A stretch of DNA of 64,000 bases from Camellia lanceoleosa (taxonomy: Eukaryota; Streptophyta; Magnoliopsida; Ericales; Theaceae). Position 1 is the first letter of the stretch; each line of letters begins with the position of its first letter. The position numbers were made by a program, and so were the translations under genes. Shown piece after piece: positions 1-12,337 of this stretch. The stretch spans positions 119,513,429 through 119,577,428 of the forward strand of contig CM045770.1 of assembly GCA_025200525.1 (NCBI GenBank), given 5' to 3'. The notes under the pieces were generated by a model. That model saw only the letters and a list, made by a program, of their open reading frames with translations, was not told the DNA's origin and did not search any database.

Positions 1-20
1 CTAAAACCATAATCGCTATA

Positions 21-1531
21 CGTTATGTTTGAATAAAAGCAATTTCAGAATGATAAGATATGATTTGGTTTATGAAATGTTATTTTGTAGATCATAAATG
101 AATGTCCATTTTTCATAAATGTATTTGTGGCATCGTTAGTTCACATGGCCTTCGCCCGGAGGAAACAATACCGTGGCCAATATACACATGGCCCTCACCC
201 GAGAGAAACAATACCGTGCCTTATGATCATATAGCCCTTGTCCAGGGGAAACAATACCGTGGTCTATGTTCACATGGCCCTTGCCTGGGGGAAATAATAC
301 CATGGCTACTTGTGCACAAGATATGGACTTTTGGGGTCGTCGGTATCGACATGTATAATTCATTGCATTTTGAGCATGTTTTTTAAGAAATTCCCTCTTG
401 CATGCAACAATTTGAACTTTGTTTTGAGAATTCATCATGTTTTACACCATTTAATCTCATTTGATCATGTTTTGGAAGGTTTGAGTTCACAATAAGTCAT
501 GCATGTTATGTTTTGAAAGTTTCAAGTTTGATTTTGAACAATTGGCATACTTTTGGGCCTTGATTTTGCGAAATGATCTTTAATCATTGATGTATTCCAA
601 GTTTGGACATGTTTTCTCAGGTTTTTGGCCCAAATGATGTGTTTTGACACTATGAAATTGAGTTTTGAAGCTGGAAGTGCAATCTGGAAATTTCAAAATT
701 CGCACTCTTCGCTCGAGCATAAGAAATTACGTTCGAGTGAAGAATGTGAGCTCCCAGTACTTTTGTAGAGTTTAGGGGTTGCTCGAGCGACAGAACCTGA
801 GCAAGAGCGACCACTCTTATTTTTAATTCTTCGCTTGAGCGTAGGAAGTTGTGCTTGAGCGTAAAATGAGAGCTCCCAGAAGTTTTGCAGACCGCTCGGG
901 CGTAGGAAGCTGTGCTCGAGCAAAGACCTTATTTTTTAAAATTTGACTAAGTGTTTCAAATCACATTTTGGCATCCTCATTGCATCTTAAGCATTCCTAA
1001 GCCCTAATTAGGACCTAATAATGAGAATAAGGATTAGAAACACACCTACGAAGATGATGAACGAGTTAAGTGTTTCCTGGCGTGTGTTTCAATATGTATC
1101 TGCTATGTGTTTGTGTAGGTCATGCGCCATAGACTATCCGATCTGTCTGCTCTATCCATTCTGGTATCAGAGCTATCTGTGAGTAACAACTCTGTAACGC
1201 TTTGTTTGAATAAAAGTAATTTCATAATGATAAGATATGATTTGGTTTATGAAATTCTATTTTGTAGATCATGAATGAATGTCAATTTTTCTGAAATGTA
1301 TTTGTGGCATTCTTAGTTCACATGGCTCTCGCCTAGAGGAAATAATACCGTGGCCAATATGCACATAGCCCTCATCCGGGGAAAACAATACTATGGCTTA
1401 TGATCATATGGCCCTTGCTCGAGGGAAACAATACCATGGTCTATGTTCACATGGCCCTCACTTGGAGGAAACAATACTATGGCTACTTGTGCACAAGATA
1501 TGGACCTTTGGGGTCATTGGTACTGACTATG
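21..1531 (+). repeat. 330-bp segment present twice (21-351 and 1198-1531)
   Basis: The two copies align at an offset of about 1177-1180 bases, with scattered substitutions. Each runs from 'tgtttgaataaaag' to 'tgtgcacaagatatggac'. Each contains four or five tandem units of about 36 bp with the core 'cacatggccct...ggaaacaataccgtgg'. The duplication lies inside the LTR-like region. Confidence 0.8.
694..925. repeat. Cluster of CTCGAGC / GCTCGAGCG motifs
   Basis: At least six degenerate copies of the palindromic core CTCGAG or its variants (ctcgagcat, cgttcgagtg, gctcgagcgac, gcttgagcg, gctcgggcg, gctcgagca) fall in about 230 bases. They are spaced by 'gagctcccag.agtttttgcag'-like units. The same arrangement recurs at 58814-58995 in the solo LTR. 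Confidence 0.7.
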
Positions 1532-2127
1532 CATATGGGTCTCAGGACCAAGTTGATATAATAGCTAATGGATGTACCACATATAACTGCTTATGAATTC
1601 TGGTTAAGTATATGAATCTGAATATGTTTATGATATGAACTCTGATTTCTGAAACCGTTTGGACATCATTCGTAAACCCTTTACTTTGTTGTTATTCACA
1701 GGGCTTCAGCTCACCGTATTATTTATGTATGTAGGTGACCAGGCACATGACCAAGCTTAGAGTTGATTAACTGGAGTTCCATTTTATCAACTAACCACGG
1801 TACCTTCCAAGGAGGTTCCCGTGTTGCAGTGGTCAAGTTTTTGTGAACCATGTTATAGATCTTTTTGTATTTCATTCGTTAAGTTTGAACATGTCTTTTG
1901 TTTGTCTCTATGTATAGATGGTGACATGGGTATGATGTCTTAATTATGTAAATTAAGTTTAAATTTTCTGTCTCATGTACATCTACACAGCTCTATGGCA
2001 TTATTTGTTGGTATTTGCTTCCGCTAGCCCTTGTATTTTGTTAATTTGTTCAGAGGCCTTTGGTAATCCCAGGATTACTGGCCGGTTACAACGCTGAACC
2101 TATAGCGGGCGGATTTGGGTCGTGACA

Positions 2128-2609
2128 AGGATGGTTTTGGATGTAGCGTGACATACTTCAACATTATCCCCGACACAAAAAACAAAAGGATGAAAGAAAT
2201 GACTCGTATTTAAATTGTTGATTCTAGTATTATTGTTATGCTTTTGATTATTTGATTTTTGCTGGAAATGTCAATGTCAAATCGCTTTCTTTTGGATGTT
2301 TGTGATGATATATTAGAATAATTGTTTATAATAAATCAGTAGATGTGAAAGAAAGTTGTTATGGTATTTGGTTCTTTGATATTTGTTTGCTTGCTAAAAA
2401 ATAAGAGGAAAAATATAGAAAATATCATTTGAATCTTATATTGTATGTTGTTGCAATCAATATAGCCATTTGTTTAGCTGATCAAAAAAAAAACAAAATT
2501 TACAATTTTTTCTAAGCGAAACAATGTTATTATTGATGTAACAGTTATATATGAGTAATGTTACAAAATCAAAGTGCAAAATATATATATATATATATTA
2601 TTAAACTTT
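2128..2609. other. AT-rich spacer
   Basis: No coding potential or terminal repeats recognised. A (TA)n run lies near 2581-2599. Confidence 0.5.
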
Positions 2610-2986
2610 TAGAGATCAATTTTAGTTGTCTCAAAAAAATTATAACTACCACTTTTAGTTTTCTGAAAAACTAAAACTTTTAGAAACCAACTTTTATTGT
2701 CTCAAAATTTTATTTTTTTTTTAACCCTGTAATAGACATTTAGAGACAAATTTTGGTTGTCTCAAAACAAAAACTTTTTACAACTACATATTTTTGTTTC
2801 TGAAAGTCTATTTATAGTGACAAATGCAAAATTTTGTCTCTAAAAGTCAATTTTTAACTTTTCCAGACGCATCATTTGGGACAAACCTTGCGATGAAAAA
2901 ATTAATTGGCTAAAAATTTTTCTGAAAAATATTACACTTTTAGGGATGGAATAAATTTGTCTCCAAAAAGATAATTTCTTGTAGTG
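2610..2986. mobile_element. CACTA-type element fragment (right end only)
   Basis: The right boundary reads 'ttcttgtagtg', the reverse complement of a CACTACAAGAA terminus. Inside are repeated subterminal units of the form 'ttttgagac / gtctcaaaa(ag)' in both orientations, as in CACTA subterminal regions. I found no matching left CACTA end, so the left coordinate only marks where the repeated units begin. Confidence 0.4.
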
Positions 2987-4431
2987 GGAGCACAGTAGGC
3001 TGCTCTCTTCAAGGCACAACAAGACCGCCAGGTCCTAGTTTAAGTGGGCACTATTGGTGTGTCACTTACTTTTATTTTGTTATTTCAAAACTTAAAACAT
3101 AAAATTTCATAACTTATATTTTTTGAGTGTACACAAAAAATATTATCAGTTTTTTTTAGCGATATGAAACCAACAATTTCTTAGTTTGCGAAACTATTTA
3201 GTAAAATTGAAAATTTTCTCCTTTTTTTCAGTTAAAATCAAGAATACTATCAATTTTTCAGTTTTAAAACTGATAAAAAACTAAAAATTTCTCAGTTTTG
3301 CATAGAAATGTTCTATATAGTTGTTTCATCAACTAAGAAATTTTTCGGTTTTCTTAATTCCGTAATTGAGATATTTCTCAATTTGTTTATATATGTTTAT
3401 GTGTGAAAAATATACTTTATTTGTTTAAAATTTTAATTTATGGTTAGAAATTAAGAAAATTGTAAATTGATTTATTTTCTAATTTTTTAAACTGAGAAAT
3501 TTCTTCAAACTAAAACATTTTTCAAATATTAGGAATCATTTATTTTAGATAAATTTCATAGTTATAATCCTTTTTTTTTTTTTTTTCTTTGGGAATGAAA
3601 TTTATAGTTTTACTGTAACTTCCTCATTTTAAGTATGATTTTTTTTTTCTTTTTTTTTTTTTTTTAAATTTGTATGAAATTTTCTCTTAATGAACTCAAC
3701 CAACTCCATATATTTTATAAGGAAAAATTAGACCGAGTAGATATTATTAGTTAATTAAGTTAAGAAAATTTAGTATTAAAAATTATTTAAATTGTGAATT
3801 TATAATAAAAAATATATTGTTATTTTTATATAATTTTATATTTAATATTACTCTTGTTTATTTCATTGTGTTGATTATAGAAATATAAATTTTATAAAAA
3901 AAAAAATGTATATTGTAAAAATTATGATGTTTTGAAATTTTAAAAATCAAAATAAATGTCACATCACCATACTTTTTTTATAAGCAATTACAAATGATGA
4001 ACAACTATTGTTTAAAATGTAATTTCATCTATTACAAATTAATAGTACTTGAAAAAACAAAAAATCTTATATAAGCCTTGTGCGTAAATACTCCTATAAT
4101 AATAGCATATAGGTGTCATTCCAAATTCAACTTGGTGAGGCCCAACATTAGTTCCAATCGTCATTTTAGGTCTGATCTTAAAATAATTATTAAATTCTAA
4201 ATCCGACCATTTGATTCAATAGATATGAACTTTTTTTTTCTTTTTATTTTTTCAGGGTTGAATTGCTATTAAATTTATTTATACATTTTAATAATTATTT
4301 GAATTTGAAATATTAAAGAAATTCAATTCTAAAAATAAATATGATTTTTTAACAAAAGTTTTAAGCTTTTGAGAAGTGTGTGTATATATATGCTGGGAAA
4401 TTCTATAGTATATACTCCCTTTGAGATGTGT
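2987..4431. other. AT-rich spacer
   Basis: No gene seen. It contains long T runs near 3570-3590 and 3640-3665. The block 3140-3520 repeats variants of 'aactgagaaattt', suggesting a decayed repeat. Confidence 0.5.
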
Positions 4432-4911
4432 ATCATATTTAGGGCTATAAATAAACCGAGCTGTTCATGAACAAACTTGGCTCGCTTATTAAAGGTTCGG
4501 CTCGGCTCGGTTCATTTAGTAAACAAGCCGAGTTCGAACTCGCATAAATTCAGCTCATCAAGTTCGGCTTATTTATCTTTATTTAGATTATATAATAAAT
4601 ATATTATTTATATATTAAATAATATTTAAATTTATATAATAATAGTATAAATACATTATTTATATATTAAATAATATTAAAAAAATTATTAAGTCGAGCC
4701 GAGCCGAGCTTGAGTTTCGTTAATATTAGACCATCTCCAACGGTTAACCAAATCTAGCACCAAATTTAAATTTTGATGAAAAAGGCCCATTTTCATGCTC
4801 CAACCGTTTCATCAGATTGATATCAGAATGAGATTTCAGCAAAAAAATCATCAAACTGAGAACCAGACCCAGATTTGGTGAAATCACTGTTACTAACCGT
4901 TGAAGGAGCGA

Positions 4912-5100
4912 CACCGGTCAACCAACCGGTTGCCCGGCCGGTTGACCAACCGGTCAACCGGTTGATTACCTTATGCGACGAGTTTGAACTGTGACCGGTT
5001 TGAACTAATTGAACTGAGGGGTTCTGCTATGCCGTGGACTGCGCGTGGATGTTGAACCAATCAACCAGCCGGTGGACCGGCTGGCCGGGTCGCCCGGTCT
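4912..5100. repeat. Left subterminal CCGGTYGACC cluster
   Basis: Multiple direct and inverted copies of ACCGGT(C/T)(A/G)ACC and GGTTG(A/C)CC (for example ccggtcaacc, ccggttgacc, ccggccggttg) make a GC-rich island in AT-rich DNA. A matching cluster lies at 12338-12484 and a smaller one at 9358-9403. The position near the TIR suggests binding sites for the element's own proteins, which is inference. Confidence 0.75.
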
Positions 5101-5682
5101 GAGCATGGGGCTGGGAGGTCTCAACAGGTTTGGTTTAGGTTTCAACAGGTTTGGTTTGAACAGGTCGAATTTGAGACAGGTTTATTTTCGGATAGCTTAT
5201 TTTGTGGACTTGGAATAATTTGGAATAATTTGAAGGTCAAAATGAAATAATTTGGAATAATTTGAAGGATGATATAAATTTTAATTTCATTGAAAATATA
5301 ATTCAAATTGTTATCTTTAATATAAATAATTGAAAACTACTCGTTTTAGTAAATTTACCGTTAGATTGACAGAGTATTTTGACAATATACATATTTGAAA
5401 AATAGCCGTTTTAATAATTTTATCGTTGCATGAACAGAGGATTTTGAAAATTTACCGTTGATAATTTCTTCTATAAAATATATCAGTTTTCTATGTCAAG
5501 ATGACAGAGTTTTTTATTTTGAGAAGAGCATTACATGTGAATTTTGTTTCTTCTGTGATTTTTCTCCTTTGAAACTTTAATTTATATTATATGATTAAAT
5601 TATCTAATTCTGAATTGATTGCATATCCTTCTAATATTTTTTACTATTCTAGATAGTGTATGTACTATATTTTTTTGAAACT

Positions 5683-6777
5683 ATGGAAGATTTTGAAATG
5701 TTTGAAGAATCACAAATGTTTCAGCACAACACTGATATTAATTTCATGTCGGAAAGTTCGCGAGAACATAACACGCAGAGCAGTGATAATCATTTCATTT
5801 CAGAAACTTCTCGTGTTTCTTGTGGTAAAGCATTTACAATTATAGAAGATGAAACTTTATGTAGATCTTGGTTAGCAGTCTCTCAAGATCCCATTACCGG
5901 TAATAGTCAGACTATGACTGTATTTTGGGAATGAGTACTTGTTAATTTTAATTCACAATTCAATGGTGAATCAAATCGAAACCGTATTTCTTTGTCTCAC
6001 CGTTGGTCTGCCATGCAAAAGGCAATTAATAAATTCTGTGGCTTTCTTGAACAAATTCAACTGAGGCAACAAAGTGGAACAACTGAGGCAGACATGGTAA
6101 CATTTATTTGTGTTATTAAATATCAAATTTCTTCTCTAAATGTATATTTGTTATTAAAATTGTTGTAATTTTTTTTGTAGGTCGCTGAAGCAAAGCGGAT
6201 GTATCATGCAATACAGAAAAAACACTTCACGTTTGATACATGTTGGGATATTTTGCGCCGAAGTTGTAAGTGGGATGAATTTCGAATACAATCCAAAAAG
6301 AGTACGCAACATGCTTATCCATGTTCGAATCCACCAACTGGAGAATCTGATGCATTTCAATCCAACTAGAATAATGTCCTGCACGAACAACCATCTACTT
6401 CATCAACCCGACCAGTTGGTACTAAAGCAGCAAAAGAGAAGTTGAAGAATCAAACAAGCCACGATAGTAGATTTGATGAAATGACTGCCAACCAATCCAA
6501 AATTGTTGAAGTGTTATCAACTATCTCCGCTAGAACTATTGAGCGAGATGAACAAAAGGCAATCGACCGTGAGCAGAAAGCTGCAGACCGTCGAAGAAGG
6601 GCCGAAGATAGGGAGGAACAACTAAAACTCCTATCTATGATGAATGAACGAGAACAACGAAATGAAGATCATAAAATAATGTCAATGGACATGACAAATT
6701 TAAATCCAATGCAAAGGGCGTACTACGAAGATCTTCAACGACAGATTTTATTTCGAACAACTAATAGATTGGCTTGA
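5683..6777 (+). pseudogene. Harbinger ORF1: Myb/SANT-like DNA-binding protein, broken by two stops
   Basis: Starting at the ATG at 5683 (MEDFEMFEES), exon 1 runs to 6096. A GT-AG intron spans 6097-6180 (gtaaca...ttttttgtag), and exon 2 runs 6181-6777. The frame is continuous over 336 codons except for TGA at 5932-5934 and TAG at 6367-6369. Residues about 51-110 look like a trihelix/SANT-type domain: FTIIEDETLCRSWLAVSQD, then after the TGA a segment with RWSAMQKAINKF. The C-terminal part after KAAKEK is highly charged and probably coiled coil (REQKAADRRRRAEDREE), as in the NAM-associated C-terminal domain common in such proteins. It ends LQRQILFRTTNRLA. In this transposon class the protein acts with the transposase at the element ends. 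The stops make it a pseudogene unless read through. Confidence 0.8.
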
Positions 6778-7520
6778 AAGGTTCTGTATTTACTGGTTTC
6801 ATCTATTGGTGTCATCTATAGTAAAGGGAAACACTGTCTACAATTATATGAAATGTCTCACTTGCCTTTTCTATTTCTGTAAAATTATAAATTAATTAAT
6901 TTGAAAATCAGTTTTTGTTTCTTCAGATGGTTTCGTTCTATTCTCTACTACTACTTTGGATACCATATTGATTGGTAAAAACAAAAAACACCAATTGCTA
7001 AGTAGTTATCATGAATGACATTCGTCTTCATGGATATGTCAGATAAGGACATAGTAATGAAGTAATTACAATGAAACACCAAATTCTTATGCTACTGTTG
7101 TACTGTCACTTACAAAGAAAGCAAAATATAAAAGTAGGTTTTCATATTTAATCTGTTTTTTCAAATAATCTGCTTCTTAATTTAATCTGCTTCTTATCTT
7201 CATCTCAATGAATCTCGTCTGTCTAATTTTTCAAATAAGAATATGTTGTACATGTACATACTGTATTACAGATAACTACTTACATATAAATACATCCTTT
7301 ATTCTTATCTTTGGTTACCATTACACCTTGCAAAAACTTTCATATTACATATTATGGTATGCGTGAAGCTCGAAAAGATGGTGCTAAAGTCTTACCAAGG
7401 CAAGAGAATTTTATATCACATCATCTTACAAAATCAGTACATTCATAAAAGACAAAACCTAACAACATGTTGTGAAAATATTACAACACATAACATTAGA
7501 AACACATAATGGCACACCGA
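6778..7520. other. Non-coding interval between ORF1 and the antisense gene
   Basis: AT-rich sequence between two convergent genes, presumably holding both 3' ends. No repeats or coding potential recognised. Confidence 0.5.
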
Positions 7521-8750
7521 TCAACAGTCATTATCTGGTTGTCGTGGAGGAGGGAAGTAGTGATGGTATATGTCATTAACGCGATGCTCAATTCTATCAA
7601 TGCGATTGTTTGCCACGTCATGACGTCTTCCAATATCCAAACGGAACTCACCAAATTGTTCAATTAATGAGTTCTGCGCAGTGGCAAATGTCTCAAACTG
7701 AATACCTAACGAATTGACTTGATTAGCCATTTGATGTTCCCATTCAACACATTGATTATAACGTCGTTCTTCCATTGCCAAAAAGTCATTCCAATATTGA
7801 GGTGGTTCAGTTGATGGCGTCACATTGACAGGAGGATCCTATGGACCATCATCTGGTGAGACTTCATCCTCTAAATCTTCTGCAGCATTATCATTTTCCA
7901 ATAAATTTGCGGCTGCACCAGCACGATTCACTGTATACTGAGTAATTGGTGAACGGATTTTGATCTCCATTTCATTTGCAAAAGGAACCTTAAAATGTTT
8001 GAAAATTTTTGTCAAGAGTGCCCCAAACAGTAATGACCGGCCCATTTCTTGATTTGCCAACACCATTTCTTTCATAATTATATAAGACAAATCTATCTTC
8101 TGCCCAACCTCAAAACAGTATAACAAATAGGCATTAAAATATGGGACCGCATCATGATGTCCTTTCTTCGAAGTGACATTTTCTACAATCCACCGGTGCA
8201 AGATCCGAAGATAAGGTTTTAAATGCCTTGCTTGTAGACTAGTTCCAGTAAATCTGTTCTGACATATAGTAGTATATACATCAGTAGCATTACCAACAAG
8301 TTTAACTAACTCAGCCTCAGTCTGAAAATGGGTATTTTCATCACCTACCTCAACTCCAATAATGCCTGCCAATTGAGGAACATCAAACTGTACACCTTCT
8401 CCTTTCACATATGACAAAAGCATAAAATTTCCATCTTGCTCATGAGTAACTTTTAGGTGAACATAAAAAAGGGATACTAGCCATGGATATACCTTTTGGG
8501 GTAAATTAATTAAATTTAGCCATCCCATAGATTCAAGTTTACTAACTAGTAGTGCGTCATATTGAGGTGGCAGATTGACCCTCCTTCCTGTTACAATAGG
8601 TCGGCTTGAGAAGTTTTGGAAAGCTAGTTCATGACTTTCACTGAGAAATTCATCCGTAGGATATGATTGATTTTGAGGCTGCTGTTGTTCGCGTCAGCGA
8701 GGATTAGAACTTTCACCAGCTTCTGTTCTCACTCTTTTAGTTCTAGGCAT
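7521..8750 (-). pseudogene. Plant transposon-associated protein (PF20167-like), third gene of the Harbinger element
   Basis: On the minus strand an ATG at 8750-8748 opens MPRTKRVRTEAGESSNPR. The frame then stays open to 7521 except for TGA at 8696-8694 and TAG at 7841-7839, about 409 codons in all. The middle part (VYPWLVSLFYVHLKVTHE, then GEGVQFDVPQLAGIIGV) resembles the plant-only 'putative plant transposon protein' domain: an aromatic-rich start, a V.F....IA..IG. core, then HRWIVENVT and a conserved helix ending in LLTKIFKHF. The C-terminal 100 residues are helical and coiled-coil-like and end HHYFPPPRQPDNDC. The usual neighbours of this domain are plant transposons; its biochemical role is unknown to me. 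It is oriented with the transposase and opposite to ORF1. It may be an accessory gene of this lineage or a later capture. Confidence 0.6.
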
Positions 8751-10824
8751 GATGTGAATATCTGTTGAATGTTAATACAAATGTGCCAGGAATGAAGTAA
8801 TTAACACAAACACTGTCTTTGAAAATGCTTACTGAAAATTGAAGAACATAGTAATGTAGTATCAAGCATGCAGACTCTCTATTCAGTACATATCAAATTA
8901 ATTAAATGTAGCTCATGTTTATGTTATTCAGTACATATCTATAGCATGTCAATTTCTGTTGTTGTGGGGTTAAGGTTTAACTGAACTACATTCATTTCAC
9001 AAACTTGAAAGTAAAATGTAGAGAGGTTTTAATAAATGACCTACATTTTCAAAATAATAACAGAACACCAATTCAAACTTAAAATTCAATTCTGCAGTGT
9101 AGGTGTTAATAAACTACATTAATTTCAAAAACATGAGAAAATCATATATAGTGAAATCATGCTCCTGTGTTCTGTAAACAAGTTGAACAAGTGAGTGTGT
9201 TCTGTAAACAAGTTGAACATGTGAGTGTGTTCTGTAAACAAGTTGAACAAGTCAGTGACATGCACAGTGGAATGCACACTGGAATGGGAAAAAAATAGAA
9301 AAATGCACACTGGAATGGGAAAAATAAAAAAATGAAAGAAAAAAAAAAACTGTAAGGGCCGGGCGACCAACCGGTTGGCCAACCGGTTGCCCACCCGGTT
9401 GCCCCGTGAATCACCTCTGCTTTGATCTGCTTTGATGCTACCTTGGTAATGCTGTGTTGGATCTGCTTTGATGCTGCCTTGGATTCACAGTTGATGATGA
9501 TGTCTTTGTTGTGATGATGATGATGTCTTTGAATTTGCCTTGGTGATGCTGTCTTTGTTCTACTTTGATCTTCTGTAAACAAGTTGCCTTGGATTCACAC
9601 TTGAATATGCAGAGTCTTTTGATGCTGCCTTCTTGATGACCTCGATGCACACTTGAAAATATAGACTCTGTGATTAGAGTTGTTCAGTGAAAATATGTGA
9701 ACTGTGAATGTGGTGATGCCAATGTTGAGCTGATATAGAGGATGGTAGGTGGTTGAATTCATAGGTGGTTCACATAATGAATGAATGGTAGGTGGTCATA
9801 TAATGAATGGTAGGTGGTTCCATTGAACCGTATGCCATATGTAGTAATATGTTATCAGGTTAAATGTATTTTTGTGGCAGAAAAGTAGGTTGAAAGAAAA
9901 ATGCATCAACATCAATAATTGATTGAATGCCACCAATAATTGATTCACTTTCAAAAAATATTAATATTGACACATATATTTTAATACATACTGAATTGCA
10001 TGTCACAAATAATTGATGGCACAAATAATTGATTGAATATAAAAACAAATTCATATTTACACATACATTGAATATACATACTGAAATGCATACAAAAGAA
10101 ATTATGAATATGAAAGATAAATCCTTACAAAAACAATTATTGGAATGCACAAATAATACAATTATTGGAATGCACAAATAATGGCATGCATGATAAATCC
10201 CACGAGCCAGACCCTTCATCAATTGAATGCTTGATTTGAATCAAAAATTGAATGCTCCAATCCTCATTTCTTAAAAATGCCAAACCTGTAATCATGAAAT
10301 CATTTTACAAATTCCAAACCTATTCCCAAAATTTTGTTACAACAAATTTGGTAAACAGCTTATTTTTGCCTTGATAAGAATCAAAATTTGTGCAAGTTTA
10401 ATTTAATACAAGTTTGATGTAGATTGGAGGTGATTTTTACCAAATGTGATCTACATGATACGAGATCCACATATAATGCATCTTTTCATGTAAAACATAT
10501 ATGTCATATTCTAAAGGAGAGAAAAGGCATAGGCTTTTCAAAGCAATACCTCCATTCACCCCCTCTTAGTTTGATGATTGTCATGAAATGAACAGAGAAC
10601 AATTTTGAATAATGAAGATTGGATCACCACCTTCCATTTCAAAATGAAGATTAATAGTGACACAATTTTGAATAATTGATTCACTTTCATAAAATATTAA
10701 TATTGACACAATTTTGCATAATGAAGATTGAAATGAACAGAAAACAATCATAATGAAGATTACAAAAAGACAACCTTCCATTTCAAAACTATAAACAAAA
10801 TTACAAAATATATCTGTGGTGAAT
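8751..10824. other. Non-coding 2-kb interior of the Harbinger element
   Basis: No convincing gene. It contains dispersed repeats of 'aataattgattgaatg' and 'attgattcactttca.aaaatattaatattgacaca' (9932-9975 and 10669-10710), a 30-bp tandem repeat and a small CCGGTTG cluster at 9358-9403. It could be transposase 3' and intergenic sequence. Confidence 0.5.
9166..9262 (+). repeat. 30-bp tandem repeat, about three copies
   Basis: The unit 'gtgttctgtaaacaagttgaacaa/t gtgagt' is repeated head to tail with one or two changes. It explains the repetitive peptide predicted on the minus strand here, which I do not consider a gene. Confidence 0.85.
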
Positions 10825-12148
10825 CTAGTTTTCACCGCGAAGTTGCCACATACGTTCTATTAAATCATTACGGAGGGCATGATATGCATTTTTATCCCTA
10901 ATACCTAAATGACGAGACAAAAATGATTCAAAGTCATTTGTAGGAGTAGAGGAAAGTTGCACTGGTGTGTTGGTTGATGAAATGTCATAATCAAAATCAA
11001 GGTGCTCCTCCCTCTCATCTTCAACAATCATATTATGTAATATAATGCAAGTCTTCATTATCTTGGCAAGCATTTTCGGATCCCAAAACCGTACAGCACC
11101 ACGTATAATTGTGAAGCGAGATTGAAGGACTCCGAATGCGCGCTCTACATCTTTCCTAGCAGACTCTTGCATCATTGCAAAATGTTGTCTCTTTGCTCCT
11201 TGGGGAGAGGAAATTGTTTGCACCAGTGTTGCCCATTGTGGGTATATACCATCAGCAAGGTAATAACCCATATCGTAACTATGTCCATTAACAGTGTAAT
11301 GGACAGAAGGAGCCTTACCTTGGGCAAGATCAGAAAACAAATGTGACCGGTCTAATACATTCAAGTCATTGTGTAACCCAGGCATTCCAAAAAATGCATG
11401 CCAAATCCATAAGTCGTAAGAAGCTACTGCTTCAAGAATAATAGTTGGCTTTTTTTTATAGCCTACGTATTGACCTTGCCATGCTTTTGGACAATTTTTC
11501 CACTCCCAATAGATGCAATCTAAACTTCCCAACATACCCGGAAACCCCCGAACCTCGCCAATAGCAAGTAATCTACAAATGTCAGTTGGTGTCGGAGATC
11601 TCAGATATTCTACTCCAAAGATATCAATCACTGAATTACAAAATTGTTGCAAACTTTGAATTGCAGTGCTTTCCCCAATACGTATGTAATCATCAACTAC
11701 ATCTGCTGCGACACCGTATGATAATATTCTCATCGCTGAAGTCATTTTTTGTAGGGCAGATAATCCAACTACATGAGCTGCATCTTGTTTTTGAATGAAA
11801 TATGAATTGTGTGCTTCGATTGCATTTAAAATTCGTAGATACAAAGGACCGATTCAAAAAATGTCTCAAATATTGTAGTGAATACCTTTGGATTTATAGC
11901 AAAGTAATCTGCAAATAATCTATCATGCCCTTGCTTTCTATCTCTGCGTATATACTTGTGGCCTACAACAAAACCCCCTATTTTCTTCGACCATCACTTG
12001 ACTTGAGAATCTGAAGCATAATATTGGTATTCTGCTCATAACCTGCTAAAAGTGTAACCATATATTCATCATCAGACTCCTCATCAGATGAAGAGGAAGA
12101 AGAAGAGGATGAAAATGAAGTAAATATCATGGATTTCAAAGTATCCAT
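10825..12148 (-). pseudogene. PIF/Harbinger DDE transposase (HARBI1/ALP1-like), N-terminal part broken
   Basis: A 339-codon open frame (11844-10825) holds the catalytic core. The first Asp lies in GMLGSLDCIYWEWKNCP (about residue 109 of the frame), the second in PGLHNDLNVLDRS (about 160), and Glu in DVERAFGVLQSRF (about 234), with KNCPKAWQGQY, YYLADGIYPQW and GAVRFWDP between and after. These motifs are characteristic of plant PIF/Harbinger transposases, which cut and paste at TTA/TAA. Upstream, the ATG at 12148 gives MDTLKSMIFTSFSSSSS and an acidic stretch. The segment GHKYIRRDRKQGHDRLFADY follows in another frame, and the join to the core crosses a second frameshift and two TGA codons near 11875 and 11863 where Arg (CGA) is usual. 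The core is well preserved but the start region is not. Transcription would run outward toward the left end. Confidence 0.88.
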
Positions 12149-12337
12149 TATCCCCTGTTTTCTTTAAGATATAATCCTTGTGTTTAAGCTATAGAGTTGT
12201 CTGGCATATACATTTTAGAAGAAATTAATTATTACGGGTAAACCAAAACCCCATAGCTGTAAATGGAGGGAAAAACAAATCGGAAAAGAATTAGAAACAT
12301 AAATAGAGGCAAAAAAATATATATATATTTTAAGCTC

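Larger units (their letters stand above)
1..2127 (+). mobile_element. Partial LTR of a large retrotransposon, probably Ty3/gypsy; left end outside window
   Basis: No protein is encoded. The stretch ends in a GTGACA terminus after an AGCGGGCGGATTTGGGTC-type tail. The LTR at 57053-59626 ends the same way (AGCGGGTTTAAGGGC then GTGACA). Both also contain short tandem blocks of 'ggccct..ggaaacaataccgtgg' or 'caagggctc..tgcc' type and clusters of CTCGAGCG. Nothing resembling a primer-binding site follows position 2127, so this is a 3' LTR or a solo LTR. The superfamily is inferred from LTR style only. Confidence 0.55.

Noticed and set aside
2610..2986. Complete CACTA element
   Set aside because: Only the right end (cttgtagtg) is visible; no matching CACTA left terminus, so kept only as a fragment.
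9157..9582. 141-aa open frame on minus with His-rich and NTLTCSTCLQ-like repeats
   Set aside because: Product of the 30-bp tandem repeat and gatgat-type simple sequence in the Harbinger interior; no domain.
10825..11844. Intact transposase gene starting at 11844
   Set aside because: The frame begins with TTG, not ATG, and conserved N-terminal residues lie upstream in other frames, so it is annotated as a broken gene from 12148.
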